Of a stretch of DNA of 64,000 nucleotides, positions 7,586 through 15,805 are shown one piece after another (the stretch's first letter is position 1; every line of letters begins with the position of its first letter). The notes under the pieces are model-generated. The model had not been told where the DNA came from, did not search any database, and worked only from the letters and a program-made list of their open reading frames with translations. The stretch is taken from the NCBI RefSeq assembly GCF_900566085.1, contig NZ_UPHT01000092.1, positions 23,728-87,727 on the forward strand. The letters run 5' to 3'. A program made the translations under genes and the position numbers. Source of the stretch: Mycobacterium attenuatum (GTDB taxonomy: Bacteria > Actinomycetota > Actinomycetes > Mycobacteriales > Mycobacteriaceae).

Positions 7586-8461
7586 CTACTGCTCCCGCGG
7601 CTGAAGCCGCGCGATGACGTAAAACGGCAGCGCCACAAAAACCGTGCCGCCCACCAGATTGCCGAGGCTGGTGACGCAGATATTGGTGACCAAGCCATGG
7701 GCTCCCCAGCCCCAGCCGATCCCGCAATGTGGCGCATTCGGGTGAAAAGCATTGAGCAGCAACGGCAATCCCAGGAATCCGACATTGGCCACGACATGTT
7801 GGTCGCTGCCGATCACGAACGCGAAGGGCCCGTAGAACGCAAAGCCCATCCGTGCGACGTCGCTGCGTGCCTTGTAATACATGCACATGGCGGTTTGCAG
7901 GAACCACGTGCACAGCACCGCCAACAGGAACGCGGTCCAAAAGGGCTGCCCTGCTTTCTGGGCGCCGACGATTGCCGCACGGGTGGCGAACGCACCCAGG
8001 TAGGGACCGCCTGCCGCGGCGCACACAGCGACAAAGACCAGTGCGCCAACGATATTGCCGCTCAGGCCGATGATCAGTAACTGTAGGTAGCAGCTGATAC
8101 GCATGCGTCCTTGAAGCACCGCAAAAAAACCCGCTGCCATGTCAGCGGTGATCAGCGAGGCTCCGGACACCAGGATGAGAACAAAGGACATGCCGAAAGC
8201 CAGACCCATCAGCAGGCTGGCGATGCCGGGCGTGGCGACCCCGGTGCTGACGACCAGCGACAGCAACGCGCCGAAGCCCACCATTGCCCCGCCGACCAGT
8301 GAACGGATCAGGAAAGCCCACGGGTGGGCGGACTTCTCGAGTGCCATGTCCGCTATTCGGGTCACCATGGCCGGGACGGCGAGTGGCTCGAACACATCGC
8401 CGGTGCGTCGATCGTCGCGCACGGGGGCCACGAGGTGTGGGCCCCAATCAAGCTGGGACAT
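7586..8461 (-). CDS. formate/nitrite transporter (FNT) family channel
   Basis: A 291-residue membrane protein with about 40 soluble N-terminal residues and six predicted helices. The FNT signature is clear in the last third: GLVTNICVTSLGNLVGG (N-x5-GN) plus the paired half-helix FGMSFVLILVSGASLITADM. FNT channels form pentamers that pass small monovalent anions such as formate, nitrite, hydrosulfide or lactate. It is the last gene of the leftward cyanase operon, 38 bp after the flavin reductase gene. The context suggests an anion tied to cyanate or an oxygenase product, but the substrate is not decidable here. Confidence 0.88.
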   Translation of the reverse strand: MSQLDWGPHLVAPVRDDRRTGDVFEPLAVPAMVTRIADMALEKSAHPWAFLIRSLVGGAMVGFGALLSLVVSTGVATPGIASLLMGLAFGMSFVLILVSGASLITADMAAGFFAVLQGRMRISCYLQLLIIGLSGNIVGALVFVAVCAAAGGPYLGAFATRAAIVGAQKAGQPFWTAFLLAVLCTWFLQTAMCMYYKARSDVARMGFAFYGPFAFVIGSDQHVVANVGFLGLPLLLNAFHPNAPHCGIGWGWGAHGLVTNICVTSLGNLVGGTVFVALPFYVIARLQPREQ

Positions 8462-8499
8462 GGAGTGCCTATCGGTAAGTTTGGAAAGTGTTGTGTCGC

Positions 8500-9054
8500 T
8501 TAAGACGTCACGGGGCGCACGGTGTCTGACCAGTCGTGCATCCGCCCCGAGTAGTAGAGCAGCGGCAGGCTGCCGCTACGGTGAACGGAGCCGGCGCGGA
8601 TGAGGAGGATGACGTGGTCTCCCGCGTCATAGATCCGGTCGATGAACCCGCTGATCCAGGCAGCCGCGCCGGCAAGCACCGGGCACCCGCCGGCATCGGT
8701 GCCGAATTCGACTCCGGCGAAACGATCCTCGACTTTGCTGGCGAAGCGCCGAGCCAGGCCCGCTTGGTCTCGGGCCAGCACGTTGACGGCCACCGGACTG
8801 CCCATCCGAAACGCCGGAAGACTGCCCGCGGTGCGCGCCACGCACTGCAGCAGCAGGGGCGGGTCGATCGACACCGAGGCGAACGAACTGATGGTGATGC
8901 CGACCGACCTGTCGCCGAGGCGGGCGGTCAGGACGGTGACGCCGGAGGGAAAGGCGCCCATGGTGTTTCGCATCGAGGTCGAGTCGACGCATCCGCCGGG
9001 CGGCCGACTGCCATGGCGGTCCGGTAGCAGCGGCGGGGTGTCGGCGTTGGTCAT
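8500..9054 (-). CDS. flavin reductase (HpaC/HsaB-like), FMN/FAD-dependent
   Basis: A 184-residue flavin reductase domain protein: MRNTMGAFPSGVTVLTA (about 28-44), ITISSFASVSIDPPLLLQCV (53-72), SPVAVNVLARDQ and the C-terminal HRSGSLPLLYYSGRMH are the typical flavin-reductase-like segments. The family uses NAD(P)H to reduce free flavin, which diffuses to a partner oxygenase. The start ATG overlaps the anti-sigma gene stop by 4 bp (ATGA). The partner here is most simply the acyl-CoA-dehydrogenase-fold protein three genes upstream, giving a two-component monooxygenase. That pairing is inferred from the operon. Confidence 0.87.
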   Translation of the reverse strand: MTNADTPPLLPDRHGSRPPGGCVDSTSMRNTMGAFPSGVTVLTARLGDRSVGITISSFASVSIDPPLLLQCVARTAGSLPAFRMGSPVAVNVLARDQAGLARRFASKVEDRFAGVEFGTDAGGCPVLAGAAAWISGFIDRIYDAGDHVILLIRAGSVHRSGSLPLLYYSGRMHDWSDTVRPVTS

Positions 9055-9317
9055 GGTCGGCCTTTCCTGAAGGTGTTGATCGCGTCGATGACCCCCGTAA
9101 CGTCAGCATCGCTGAGCTTTTCCCCATTGAAGACGTGGTCGAGCAGGATCTTCAGATCCAGCATTTGCTGGAGATACACCAGGCACGGTGGGCAGTCGTG
9201 GAGGTGTTTGGCCACGATCGCTCCCCAGTCGCGCGGATCCGAGTCGACCAGGTCGTCGACGAGTCTGACGAAGTCAACGCAGTCGATGGCGGGAACCGTG
9301 TTGTCGTGGACGGTCAT
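9051..9317 (-). CDS. zinc-finger anti-sigma factor (ZAS type)
   Basis: An 88-residue soluble protein with the anti-sigma zinc motif H38-x3-C42-x2-C45 (KHLHDCPPC) in a mostly helical fold; Cys13 could add a ligand. ZAS proteins such as RsrA/RshA sequester an ECF sigma factor and release it on thiol oxidation or another cue. The start overlaps the sigma gene stop by 4 bp (ATGA) and its own stop overlaps the flavin reductase start, so translation is coupled on both sides. No membrane helix is present, so sensing is cytoplasmic. Confidence 0.8.
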   Translation of the reverse strand: MTVHDNTVPAIDCVDFVRLVDDLVDSDPRDWGAIVAKHLHDCPPCLVYLQQMLDLKILLDHVFNGEKLSDADVTGVIDAINTFRKGRP

Positions 9318-9928
9318 CGTTGGTACCGCTTTTCCAATTCGTTTCGGAGGTTTCCTCGGGCGCGGTAGAGCAGGGCACGTTGCCCCTCGGTGGACAGCTC
9401 GAGAATCTCGGACGCCTCTTCGGCGGAGGTACCGACCAGGTCGCGCAGGATAATCAGCTGGCGCTGCCGCGGCGGCAGCGCATCCAACGCCGTCCGCACC
9501 AACTCGACGAGCTCCTGTGCGACAGTGCGGTCCTCGGGCAGGAACCGCCGCGACGGCGGCACCCTCCAGTGCCCCGCATCGGGGTGACCGGCGGGGTGCA
9601 TGCGACCCGACAGCGGGTCGGCGTCCTGGGTGGCCAGCACCTCATGCTCGCGGATCCGAGACTCGCGGCGCCGGTGCCGCGACGCGGTGTTCTTGACAAT
9701 CCCGAACAACCAGGTGACCACCGACGAGCGGCCCTCGAACGAGGCCGACGACTGCATCACCTGAATCCATGCTTCCTGGACCGCTTCTTCGGCCGCTGCC
9801 GGTGAATTCACCATTGTGCGCGCAAAACTCACCATTTGGCGGTGGTAGTCGCGCGCCAAGCCGGCCAGCGGAATCCCGCCGACCAGGTGCTCGGATGCGG
9901 ATCCCGGGGGAACCGCGCTCGGGGTCAC
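9314..9928 (-). CDS. ECF sigma factor
   Basis: About 204 residues. Region 2 contains AGLARDYHRQMVSFARTMVNSPAAAEE and VVTWLFGIVKNTASRHRRR, and region 4 contains LPPRQRQLIILRDLVGTSAEEASEILELSTEGQRALLYRARGNLR; a variable linker of about 50 residues separates them. This is an ECF-type RNA polymerase sigma subunit. The GTG at 9928 is the best in-frame start after the upstream gene stop at 9948; ATG 9835 would remove part of region 2. It is translationally coupled to the anti-sigma gene. It probably activates its own operon, but no ECF promoter motif could be firmly placed upstream of 12023. Confidence 0.87.
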   Translation of the reverse strand: MTPSAVPPGSASEHLVGGIPLAGLARDYHRQMVSFARTMVNSPAAAEEAVQEAWIQVMQSSASFEGRSSVVTWLFGIVKNTASRHRRRESRIREHEVLATQDADPLSGRMHPAGHPDAGHWRVPPSRRFLPEDRTVAQELVELVRTALDALPPRQRQLIILRDLVGTSAEEASEILELSTEGQRALLYRARGNLRNELEKRYQR

Positions 9929-9947
9929 CGTCGACCCGAGCGGTTGC

Positions 9948-11015
9948 TCAACGGCATCCCCCCAGTTCCCAGCGCAGCTGAGCCTCAGACGGCGACTGCA
10001 CGGGCAGAAATGCGGCCTCCCGGTATCGGCGGCTCGCCGGGGTCCTACTGGCGTAACCCTTGCCACCGGCGGTCCGGATCTCCAGCGCGGCACTGGCGCT
10101 CGCGATTTCGGCGGCGCTGAGGCGTAGCGAGAGCAACTCCTTCTTCCTCGGCGGTTGCGGGCCGCCCACCGATGCGGCCACGCTGGCCAGGGTGGTCTCG
10201 GCCAGGGCGAGCTTTCCCGCAATCAGGTCGACGTCGGGGACGAAGACCGAATTCACTCCGGTGAGCCCGAGCCTGCTTTGGGTCACCGTGGTCTTGGCCA
10301 GCCCGAGGCACATTGCCGACTGCAGTACCAGGAAGGTGGGTCGAACCGCGTCCAGAAACCCGTCGAAGTTGGTGGACAGCACCTGCTCGGCAGCGACGTG
10401 CACATCGGTCAACTCCAGGTATGACGAGGCGGTGCTGCCCATGGCCAACAGCTCGAAGTGGTCGCCGATGGCGATACCTGGTGTGCTCAACGACAGGGCC
10501 AGGATCAATTTGTCGCCGCGGTCGGTGCGCGCCGCGGTCACCAGCACCGAGTCGGGGTACAGGTTGCTGGCCCACCTGATCGACCCGCTGAGCCGGTAGC
10601 CACCCGGGACGGTTGCGGCGGTGAGCTCCAGACTTCCGCAGCCGGCCGCGTCTTTGAAGGCTGCCGCCATTCCGGTGATGCCTAGCTTGGTGCCGGTCAG
10701 CAGCGGCTGGACCGCAGTCATGCTGTATTCCGTTGCGGCGGTAAGCAAATACTCAATCACCATCCGGTTGGCCCACACGCAGAACCCGGTGCTCATGCAC
10801 TCGCCGGAGATCATTCGGATCACGTGGGCCATCTGCGGGAGGCGTCCGTCGGTGTTGCCGGGCGCGCCGACCCCGAGCAGTCCTACGGCGCCCAGTCCCG
10901 CAAAGCTGCGACGGGCGGTGTCGTCTCCGCGGTCCAGCACACCGGCGTGCGCGCGGATGTCTGCCAGCAGCTCCGAATCGAATAAGTCGATCGCGGCGTC
11001 CACGGTCGCGGTCAC
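9948..11015 (-). CDS. acyl-CoA dehydrogenase-fold flavoprotein, possible monooxygenase
   Basis: A 355-residue protein with the acyl-CoA dehydrogenase fold: helical N-terminal domain, beta domain around GSIRWASNLYPDSVLVTAARTD, and a C-terminal four-helix domain ending in RRYREAAFLPVQSPSEAQL. The usual catalytic Glu of dehydrogenases is not evident, and the GGKGY and QSP segments recall DszC-like group D flavin monooxygenases. With a flavin reductase in the same operon, a reduced-flavin oxygenase is the best guess. Start is GTG 11015: it overlaps the cyanase stop (GTGA) and has a perfect AGGAGGTGA ribosome site 5-6 nt upstream. Confidence 0.8.
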   Translation of the reverse strand: MTATVDAAIDLFDSELLADIRAHAGVLDRGDDTARRSFAGLGAVGLLGVGAPGNTDGRLPQMAHVIRMISGECMSTGFCVWANRMVIEYLLTAATEYSMTAVQPLLTGTKLGITGMAAAFKDAAGCGSLELTAATVPGGYRLSGSIRWASNLYPDSVLVTAARTDRGDKLILALSLSTPGIAIGDHFELLAMGSTASSYLELTDVHVAAEQVLSTNFDGFLDAVRPTFLVLQSAMCLGLAKTTVTQSRLGLTGVNSVFVPDVDLIAGKLALAETTLASVAASVGGPQPPRKKELLSLRLSAAEIASASAALEIRTAGGKGYASRTPASRRYREAAFLPVQSPSEAQLRWELGGCR

Positions 11016-11488
11016 GACATCACCTCCTGTTCCGTGTTGTTCCATGTGTAGTCGAGAAACTTGCCGTCGAAGGTCACAATCACTCGATCGCCCTGCGGGT
11101 CCGGACGACGCTGCACACTCATCCGGAAGTTGACGGCGCTCATGATCCCGTCGCCGAACTCCTCGGCGATCAGCTCCTTAAGCGCGGGCCCGTAGAGCGA
11201 CAGCGCTTCATGGAACCGGTAGATCGCCGGATCCGACGACCCCGAAACGCCGGTTCCCCGGTACGGGGTCGACCGCAGCATGGCGACCGCGTCGTCGTCG
11301 AGGTCAAGCAGTGCTGCCACGGTCGAGGCGTCGCTACCCGACAGCGGGTGCTGGCCGAGGAGTGCCGCGACGGTCCATACCCGGTCCTTGCCGATCGCGT
11401 CGGCGATCTTGGTCCAGGTCAATCCCTTTGCCGCCCGGGCCAGCCTGATGGTTGCGGCGAGCTGCAGCCGGGCCGCGTTATACGTCAC
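11012..11488 (-). CDS. cynS: cyanate hydratase (cyanase)
   Basis: A 158-residue cyanase, which converts cyanate and bicarbonate to carbamate and CO2 and so releases ammonia. The N-terminal helix-turn-helix-like domain (1-75) and the C-terminal catalytic domain are both complete. The catalytic triad is visible as Arg91 and Glu94 in YRFHEAL and Ser117 in GDGIMSAVNF, matching E. coli Arg96, Glu99 and Ser122. ATG 11488 lies 10 bp after the OsmC stop, and the stop overlaps the next start. The usual bicarbonate partner, carbonic anhydrase CynT, is not in the window. Confidence 0.96.
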   Translation of the reverse strand: MTYNAARLQLAATIRLARAAKGLTWTKIADAIGKDRVWTVAALLGQHPLSGSDASTVAALLDLDDDAVAMLRSTPYRGTGVSGSSDPAIYRFHEALSLYGPALKELIAEEFGDGIMSAVNFRMSVQRRPDPQGDRVIVTFDGKFLDYTWNNTEQEVMS

Positions 11489-11498
11489 GTCGCGACTC

Positions 11499-12023
11499 CT
11501 AGTCGACGGTCAGGGTCGAGTCGACCGTCGCCGGCCGGCGGAAGGTGTTCACCACCGGCGACCAGGCGATCGCGGTGTCGTGGATCTCCTGCAACGTCTC
11601 GGGGTCGGCATTCCCGGCCAGGGTGACGTGACAACGCACCCCGGTGAAGCCGAGCACCTTGCCGGCCGGCGTGTCGCCGACGCCCCACACGGCGGAGATG
11701 TCGATGTCACCTTCCATCTCGACCTCGATCTTGGTCAGCGTCACGCCACGGTGGGTGGCGTTGGCCAGCAGGCCTACGGAGATGCAGGACCCCAGGGCCG
11801 CCAACGTCGTCTCGGACGGATTGGGCGCCGAGTCGTCGCCCAGCAGCGCGGGCGGTTCGCCGACGAGCATCGGTGCCAGGTCGCGGATGTAAGTCATGTT
11901 GCGGAAGCCGCTTTCACACACCGTCTTGGCTTTCAGCGTCTTCTTACCCGTGCTGGGATCGGCCTTCGCGTTGCACGATAGCCGGTCCAGGCCTTCGGCA
12001 TCGATGACAAGCATGTCGGTCAT
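11499..12023 (-). CDS. OsmC/Ohr family peroxiredoxin-like protein
   Basis: A 174-residue OsmC-fold protein. The conserved peroxidatic cysteine sits in NPSETTLAALGSCISVGL, and a second cysteine lies in GVRCHVTLAGN about 60 residues later, the usual pairing. The family reduces organic hydroperoxides with dithiols, although distant members act on other thiol or sulfur substrates. ATG 12023 follows GGAGGAG at good spacing; a start at 12047 lacks this. It is the first gene of a seven-gene leftward operon, so the 158-bp gap upstream should hold the promoter. Confidence 0.87.
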   Translation of the reverse strand: MTDMLVIDAEGLDRLSCNAKADPSTGKKTLKAKTVCESGFRNMTYIRDLAPMLVGEPPALLGDDSAPNPSETTLAALGSCISVGLLANATHRGVTLTKIEVEMEGDIDISAVWGVGDTPAGKVLGFTGVRCHVTLAGNADPETLQEIHDTAIAWSPVVNTFRRPATVDSTLTVD

Positions 12024-12205
12024 GTCGACTCCTCCAGTTCCTTCCAATTATTTCTCGGGCGGATAGTTTCTTCCGTCATGCTTTAGTGCTCGGCGGTTGT
12101 GCATGCGTGACGACGATCGGCAGGCTTTAACACGATCGACACAAAGCTCACATGCGCGAAACATGGCGGGCCGCAGCGTTGCTGCCGCAGACGGAAGTCC
12201 GCCGG

Positions 12206-13042
12206 CTAGGCGGCCGGCTGGGTGACGAAGTCGATGAGTTCTTCGACCCGGCTGATCAGCGCGGGCTCCAGGTCGTTCCAGTCGCGTACCGCTGACCGGA
12301 TGCGCCGCCAGGCCGTGGCGATGTCTGCCTGATTGGCGTGCGGCCAGCCGAGTGCGTCACACACACCATGTTTCCATTCAATGTGCCGCGGCACGCTCGG
12401 CCACGCCTTCAGGCCGAGCCGGTGCGGTTTGACGGCCTGCCAGATATCGACGTAGGGATGACCCACGACCAGGGTGTCCGCGCCACCCGGCCCCTGGCGC
12501 ACCGCATCGGCAATGCGGGCCTCTTTCGACCCCGGGACGAGGTGGTCCACAAGTACACCGAGCCGACTGCGCGGGCCGGGCCGGAAATCGGCGACGATGC
12601 GCACCAGGTCGTCGACGCCACCGAGGTGCTCCACCACAACACCTTCGATGCGCAGGTCCGCCCCCCAGACCTGTGCGATGAGTTCGGCGTCATGACGACC
12701 CTCCACGTAGATCCGGCTGGCACGGGCGACGCGGGCGCGGGTCGCGGGGACGGCAACCGATCCGGATGCGGTTCGCTTCGGCGTGACCGGCGCCGGGCGG
12801 CGCGGCGCGGTGAGGATCACCGGTCGACCGTCGATGAGGTAACCGGGTCCGAGCGGAAAAGCGCGGGTCCTGCCGTGGCGGTCTTCGAGGTCGATACGGC
12901 CGTATTCGACTCGGACCACGGCGCCGACATAGCCGGTTTCGGCGTCCTCGACCACCAGGCCGAACTCGGCGGGATGCTCCACCGACCGCGGGGTGCGCCG
13001 ACCTGCCCCGGACAAGACGTCGCTTCCATATCGATCGACCAC
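12206..13042 (-). CDS. DUF3097 family conserved actinobacterial protein
   Basis: A 278-residue protein of the DUF3097 family (M. tuberculosis Rv2033c by position). The first 90 residues look like a small beta domain (FGLVVEDAETGYVGAVVRVEYG, then LEDRHGRTRAFPLGPGYLIDG). The rest contains acidic motifs reminiscent of TOPRIM-like nucleases: IYVEGRHDAELI with Glu, and GVLVDHLVPGSKE with Asp. That resemblance is my reading and not an established function. No membrane segment is seen. The gene is divergent from the ArsR gene with a 213-bp gap. Confidence 0.8.
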   Translation of the reverse strand: MVDRYGSDVLSGAGRRTPRSVEHPAEFGLVVEDAETGYVGAVVRVEYGRIDLEDRHGRTRAFPLGPGYLIDGRPVILTAPRRPAPVTPKRTASGSVAVPATRARVARASRIYVEGRHDAELIAQVWGADLRIEGVVVEHLGGVDDLVRIVADFRPGPRSRLGVLVDHLVPGSKEARIADAVRQGPGGADTLVVGHPYVDIWQAVKPHRLGLKAWPSVPRHIEWKHGVCDALGWPHANQADIATAWRRIRSAVRDWNDLEPALISRVEELIDFVTQPAA

Positions 13043-13234
13043 GCCGCCATCCTAGGCAGCCGGTCGTCTGACATGGTGACGGCGCGCCGCGGTTTCCCAT
13101 CGAAAATGCCTGTACCGGAGCAGGATTGATCCTGCCGCAGGGCGCGGACCGGGCCGGCGGCCATCGACGCGAATCGGCGGCCCAGGCTGCCGTCGCGCCC
13201 TCCCGAAAGAGCCGGATCTTGAATCGCCATATCA

Positions 13235-13250
13235 GTAAGCCTATACTTAC
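13235..13250. promoter_or_regulatory. inverted repeat, probable ArsR operator
   Basis: GTAAG-CCTATA-CTTAC, a perfect 5-bp inverted repeat ending 5 bp before the GTG start of the ArsR gene. Position over the translation start suggests autoregulation by the encoded repressor. Confidence 0.45.
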
Positions 13251-13255
13251 GGTTC

Positions 13256-13579
13256 GTGGTCACTTACGAATCCGGGGCCCAGGCCTGGCAGGCACTGGCG
13301 GACGGGACCCGGCGGGCCATCATGGAGCGTCTTGCTCACGGCCCGTTGGCCGTCGGTGACCTGGCTCGCGGCCTGCCAGTCAGCCGGCCCGCGGTATCCC
13401 AGCACCTCAAGGTGCTCAAGGCGGCCGGGCTGGTCTGCGACCGCGCCGCGGGTACGCGTCGCGTCTACCAGCTCGACCCGACGGGTCTCGAGGCGTTGCG
13501 TGCCGACCTGGACCGGTTCTGGACGCAGGCCCTGACCAACTATGCACAAACCATCGACAGGGAGGGAGACGACGTATGA
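13256..13579 (+). CDS. ArsR-family regulator (Rv2034 counterpart)
   Basis: A 107-residue winged-helix protein: RRAIMERLAHGPLAVGDLARGLPVSRPAVSQHLKVLKAAGLV is a full ArsR-type DNA-binding core, followed by RRVYQLDPTGLEALRADL and a dimerisation helix. No metal-binding Cys pair (CVC) is present, so it is not a classic metal sensor. Length equals that of M. tuberculosis Rv2034, reported to regulate itself and dosR/phoP-linked genes. Start is GTG 13256 beside an inverted repeat. Its stop overlaps the next gene start (ATGA), a common ArsR-SRPBCC arrangement. Confidence 0.92.
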   Translation: MVTYESGAQAWQALADGTRRAIMERLAHGPLAVGDLARGLPVSRPAVSQHLKVLKAAGLVCDRAAGTRRVYQLDPTGLEALRADLDRFWTQALTNYAQTIDREGDDV

Positions 13580-14709
13580 CACGTCCGCACAGCACGGCGA
13601 TCCACCACCAGATCGTCGTCAATGCCCCGATCGAGCGTGCCTTCAAGGTGTTCACCGCTCGGTTTGGCGACTTCAAGCCCCGCGAGCACAACCTGCTCGG
13701 GGTGCCGATCGCCGAAACGGTATTCGAATGTCATGCGGGCGGGCACATCTACGACCGCGGCGTCGACGGCAGCGTGTGCAAGTGGGCACGCGTGCTAATT
13801 TGCGAACCGCCCGATCGGGTGGTGTTCACCTGGGATATCGGCCCTACCTGGACACCCGAGTCCGACCTGTCCAAGACCAGTGAAGTCGAGGTTCGCTTCA
13901 CCGCCGAGTCCACCGAAACGACCCGGGTGGACCTCGAACACCGTCACCTCGACCGGCACGGCCCGGGATGGGAATCGGTGGCAGACGGCGTCAACGGCAC
14001 GGCCGGTTGGCCGTTGTACCTGGACCGCTATGCCGGCCTGTTCGGGGTACTCGATCTGGGGGTACACCCGATGAGCGCTGACGGTGATGGCGAAGCCACC
14101 TTGATGGACATGGCCCGCGCCGAGCGCGCAGAACTGACGAAATTTCTGGCGACTCTGACCCCTCAGCAGTGGGCCACACCCAGTCTGTGCGACGGGTGGA
14201 GCGTCAAAGATGTTGTCGCGCATATGTTCAGCTACGAAGAACTCAACGCATTAGGGCTGCTGAAGCGGTTCGTCAAGGGCCGGGTGGTACGGGCCAACGA
14301 GGTCGGCGTCCGAGAACTTTCCGCGCTCACCCCGCCGGAACTACTTGAGTTTGCCGGCCGGCACCTCCAACCACGCGGTCTGACAGCAGGTTTCGGCGGA
14401 ATGGTGGCGCTGGTCGATGGAATGATCCATCACCAGGACATCCGGCGTCCGCTCGGACTGCCCCGCGCCATTGCTCCCGGGCGACTCGTACGCGTGCTGC
14501 AGCTGGTGCCGAAGAACCCCCGGCTCGGCGCCCGACCACGCATCAAAGGACTGCGGCTGCGGGCAACCGACGTCGACTGGGCGCACGGCAGCGGGCCCGA
14601 AGTCACCGGACCCGGTGAGGCATTGCTGATGGCGATGGCGGGCAGACCGGCGGCGGTGGCCGACCTTGACGGCCCCGGACAACGCACGCTCGCACAACGG
14701 CTGAACTGA
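13576..14709 (+). CDS. SRPBCC (AHSA1-like) and DinB/TIGR03083 fusion protein
   Basis: A 377-residue two-domain protein. Residues 1-160 are a START/AHSA1-type SRPBCC domain (HHQIVVNAPIERAFKVFTARFGDF, then WDIGPTWTPES). After a short linker (161-176), residues 177-377 form a DinB-like, maleylpyruvate-isomerase-type helical domain (TLTPQQWATPSLCDGW SVKDVVAHM, with the metal-type His in IHHQDIRRPLG). In M. tuberculosis these are, as I recall, two genes (Rv2035, 162 aa; Rv2036, 213 aa). The two lengths sum almost exactly to this one. Cotranslated with the ArsR gene. Substrate is unknown. Confidence 0.88.
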   Translation: MTRPHSTAIHHQIVVNAPIERAFKVFTARFGDFKPREHNLLGVPIAETVFECHAGGHIYDRGVDGSVCKWARVLICEPPDRVVFTWDIGPTWTPESDLSKTSEVEVRFTAESTETTRVDLEHRHLDRHGPGWESVADGVNGTAGWPLYLDRYAGLFGVLDLGVHPMSADGDGEATLMDMARAERAELTKFLATLTPQQWATPSLCDGWSVKDVVAHMFSYEELNALGLLKRFVKGRVVRANEVGVRELSALTPPELLEFAGRHLQPRGLTAGFGGMVALVDGMIHHQDIRRPLGLPRAIAPGRLVRVLQLVPKNPRLGARPRIKGLRLRATDVDWAHGSGPEVTGPGEALLMAMAGRPAAVADLDGPGQRTLAQRLN

Positions 14710-14733
14710 TTGCGTTGTGAGCTGGGTAGCCGA

Positions 14734-14853
14734 ATGACCAACACCCTGGCCCGGCTCGACGCTGCGCTGAGCGACCGGACAGCTAACGTCACGATCGCCA
14801 CGCGGCGCGGCGACCCATGGATCCTGATGCCTCGCTTAGTGCTTGTCTCCTGA
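14734..14853 (+). pseudogene. possible 3' remnant of a Tn3-type transposase
   Basis: A 39-codon frame (ATG 14734, TGA 14851) reads LARLDAALSDRTANVTIATR and then GDPWILMPRL. It recalls a segment within Tn3-family transposases (a LDAALP...V.I..R...W...TPL pattern) and stops abruptly. If real it is a fragment of a lost transposon end. Terminal inverted repeats were not found. Low confidence. Confidence 0.25.
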
Positions 14854-15795
14854 TTCAACGACCGCCTTAGCTTGCATCGACGCTTGCTGTTGTGCCTGTT
14901 GCATCAGGGACGAATATGGGCATCCGCGCGATCGTCTCCACTGGCGCCCGAGGAGAAGGCGTTGATCCGATCGGGCACATCGCGGCGTCCAACGATCATC
15001 TTCCAGCTGTGGTATCTCAGGACGATCGTTACGATCCGCCCCGGTCGTGGCCAGGATCACCTTCGCAACTAGCTGCGGGGCATCGATAAACGCATTGTGG
15101 CCGGTACCCGGCAGATCGACCCACTTTGCGCCAGGCAGACGATCGCGGGCGATGCGCCCATAAGGCTCTGCTGGGACGAAGCGGTCGTGTTGCGCCCACG
15201 CGAGAGTGATCGGGCAAGGCGGTGGATCGAGCAGCTGGATCTCGTCGGGCTCAACTTCATTCATGATCGTGCAGCCCAACGGATCTTCGAAGAACAGCGC
15301 GTACGCGCGTTCCGGACTCAGCCGTTCGCCGTGGCAGACGAAGTTGCGTAGCGCGAGACGCCGGCCCAGGGGTGTTCTCAGAAGCAGCGGTGCCACTGGA
15401 GCCATCACGCGAAATACTCTGCCGCCAAGACGAACTAGTCTGATCACGCGGGCCGCGGAGCCGTCGCTTGTGGACCAGAATCCGGCTGGTGAGATGGCAC
15501 AGACACTGCTCGCCCGCCCGCGGCGGGCCAACTCGATCGCCGCCCCGGCGCCGCCAGAATTTCCGACGAGGTTGGGCCGGTCCAGGTTGTTCTCGTCAAG
15601 CCAACGCTCGGCGTCGTCGTAAAGGTCCGCGGTGGTGACTGGCCGACGCTGAGGCGTACGCCCACCCCGGTGGCCAGTGCCAGTCGGCGCGTATACCGTG
15701 TGATGGTCCGACAGTAGCGGCACCAGCTCATCCCAGATGCGTCCCGAACTGGTGAACGGATGCAGCAGTACCAGTGGCGGCTTCTGTCCTGTCAC
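14836..15795 (-). CDS. alpha/beta hydrolase with an unusual C-terminal tail
   Basis: A 319-residue alpha/beta hydrolase. The nucleophile elbow is GNSGGAG with Ser near 101 and the catalytic His is in GTGHNAFIDAPQL near 233; oxyanion-region HPFTSSGRIWDEL lies near residue 12. The fold is complete by about residue 245. The last 70 residues (arginine- and glutamine-rich) have no hydrolase resemblance and look like read-through into non-coding DNA, perhaps after a frameshift. It starts 10 bp after the patatin gene stop and is probably in the same operon. Substrate is unknown. Confidence 0.75.
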   Translation of the reverse strand: MTGQKPPLVLLHPFTSSGRIWDELVPLLSDHHTVYAPTGTGHRGGRTPQRRPVTTADLYDDAERWLDENNLDRPNLVGNSGGAGAAIELARRGRASSVCAISPAGFWSTSDGSAARVIRLVRLGGRVFRVMAPVAPLLLRTPLGRRLALRNFVCHGERLSPERAYALFFEDPLGCTIMNEVEPDEIQLLDPPPCPITLAWAQHDRFVPAEPYGRIARDRLPGAKWVDLPGTGHNAFIDAPQLVAKVILATTGADRNDRPEIPQLEDDRWTPRCARSDQRLLLGRQWRRSRGCPYSSLMQQAQQQASMQAKAVVESGDKH

Positions 15796-15805
15796 CGCGC
15801 TTAGC

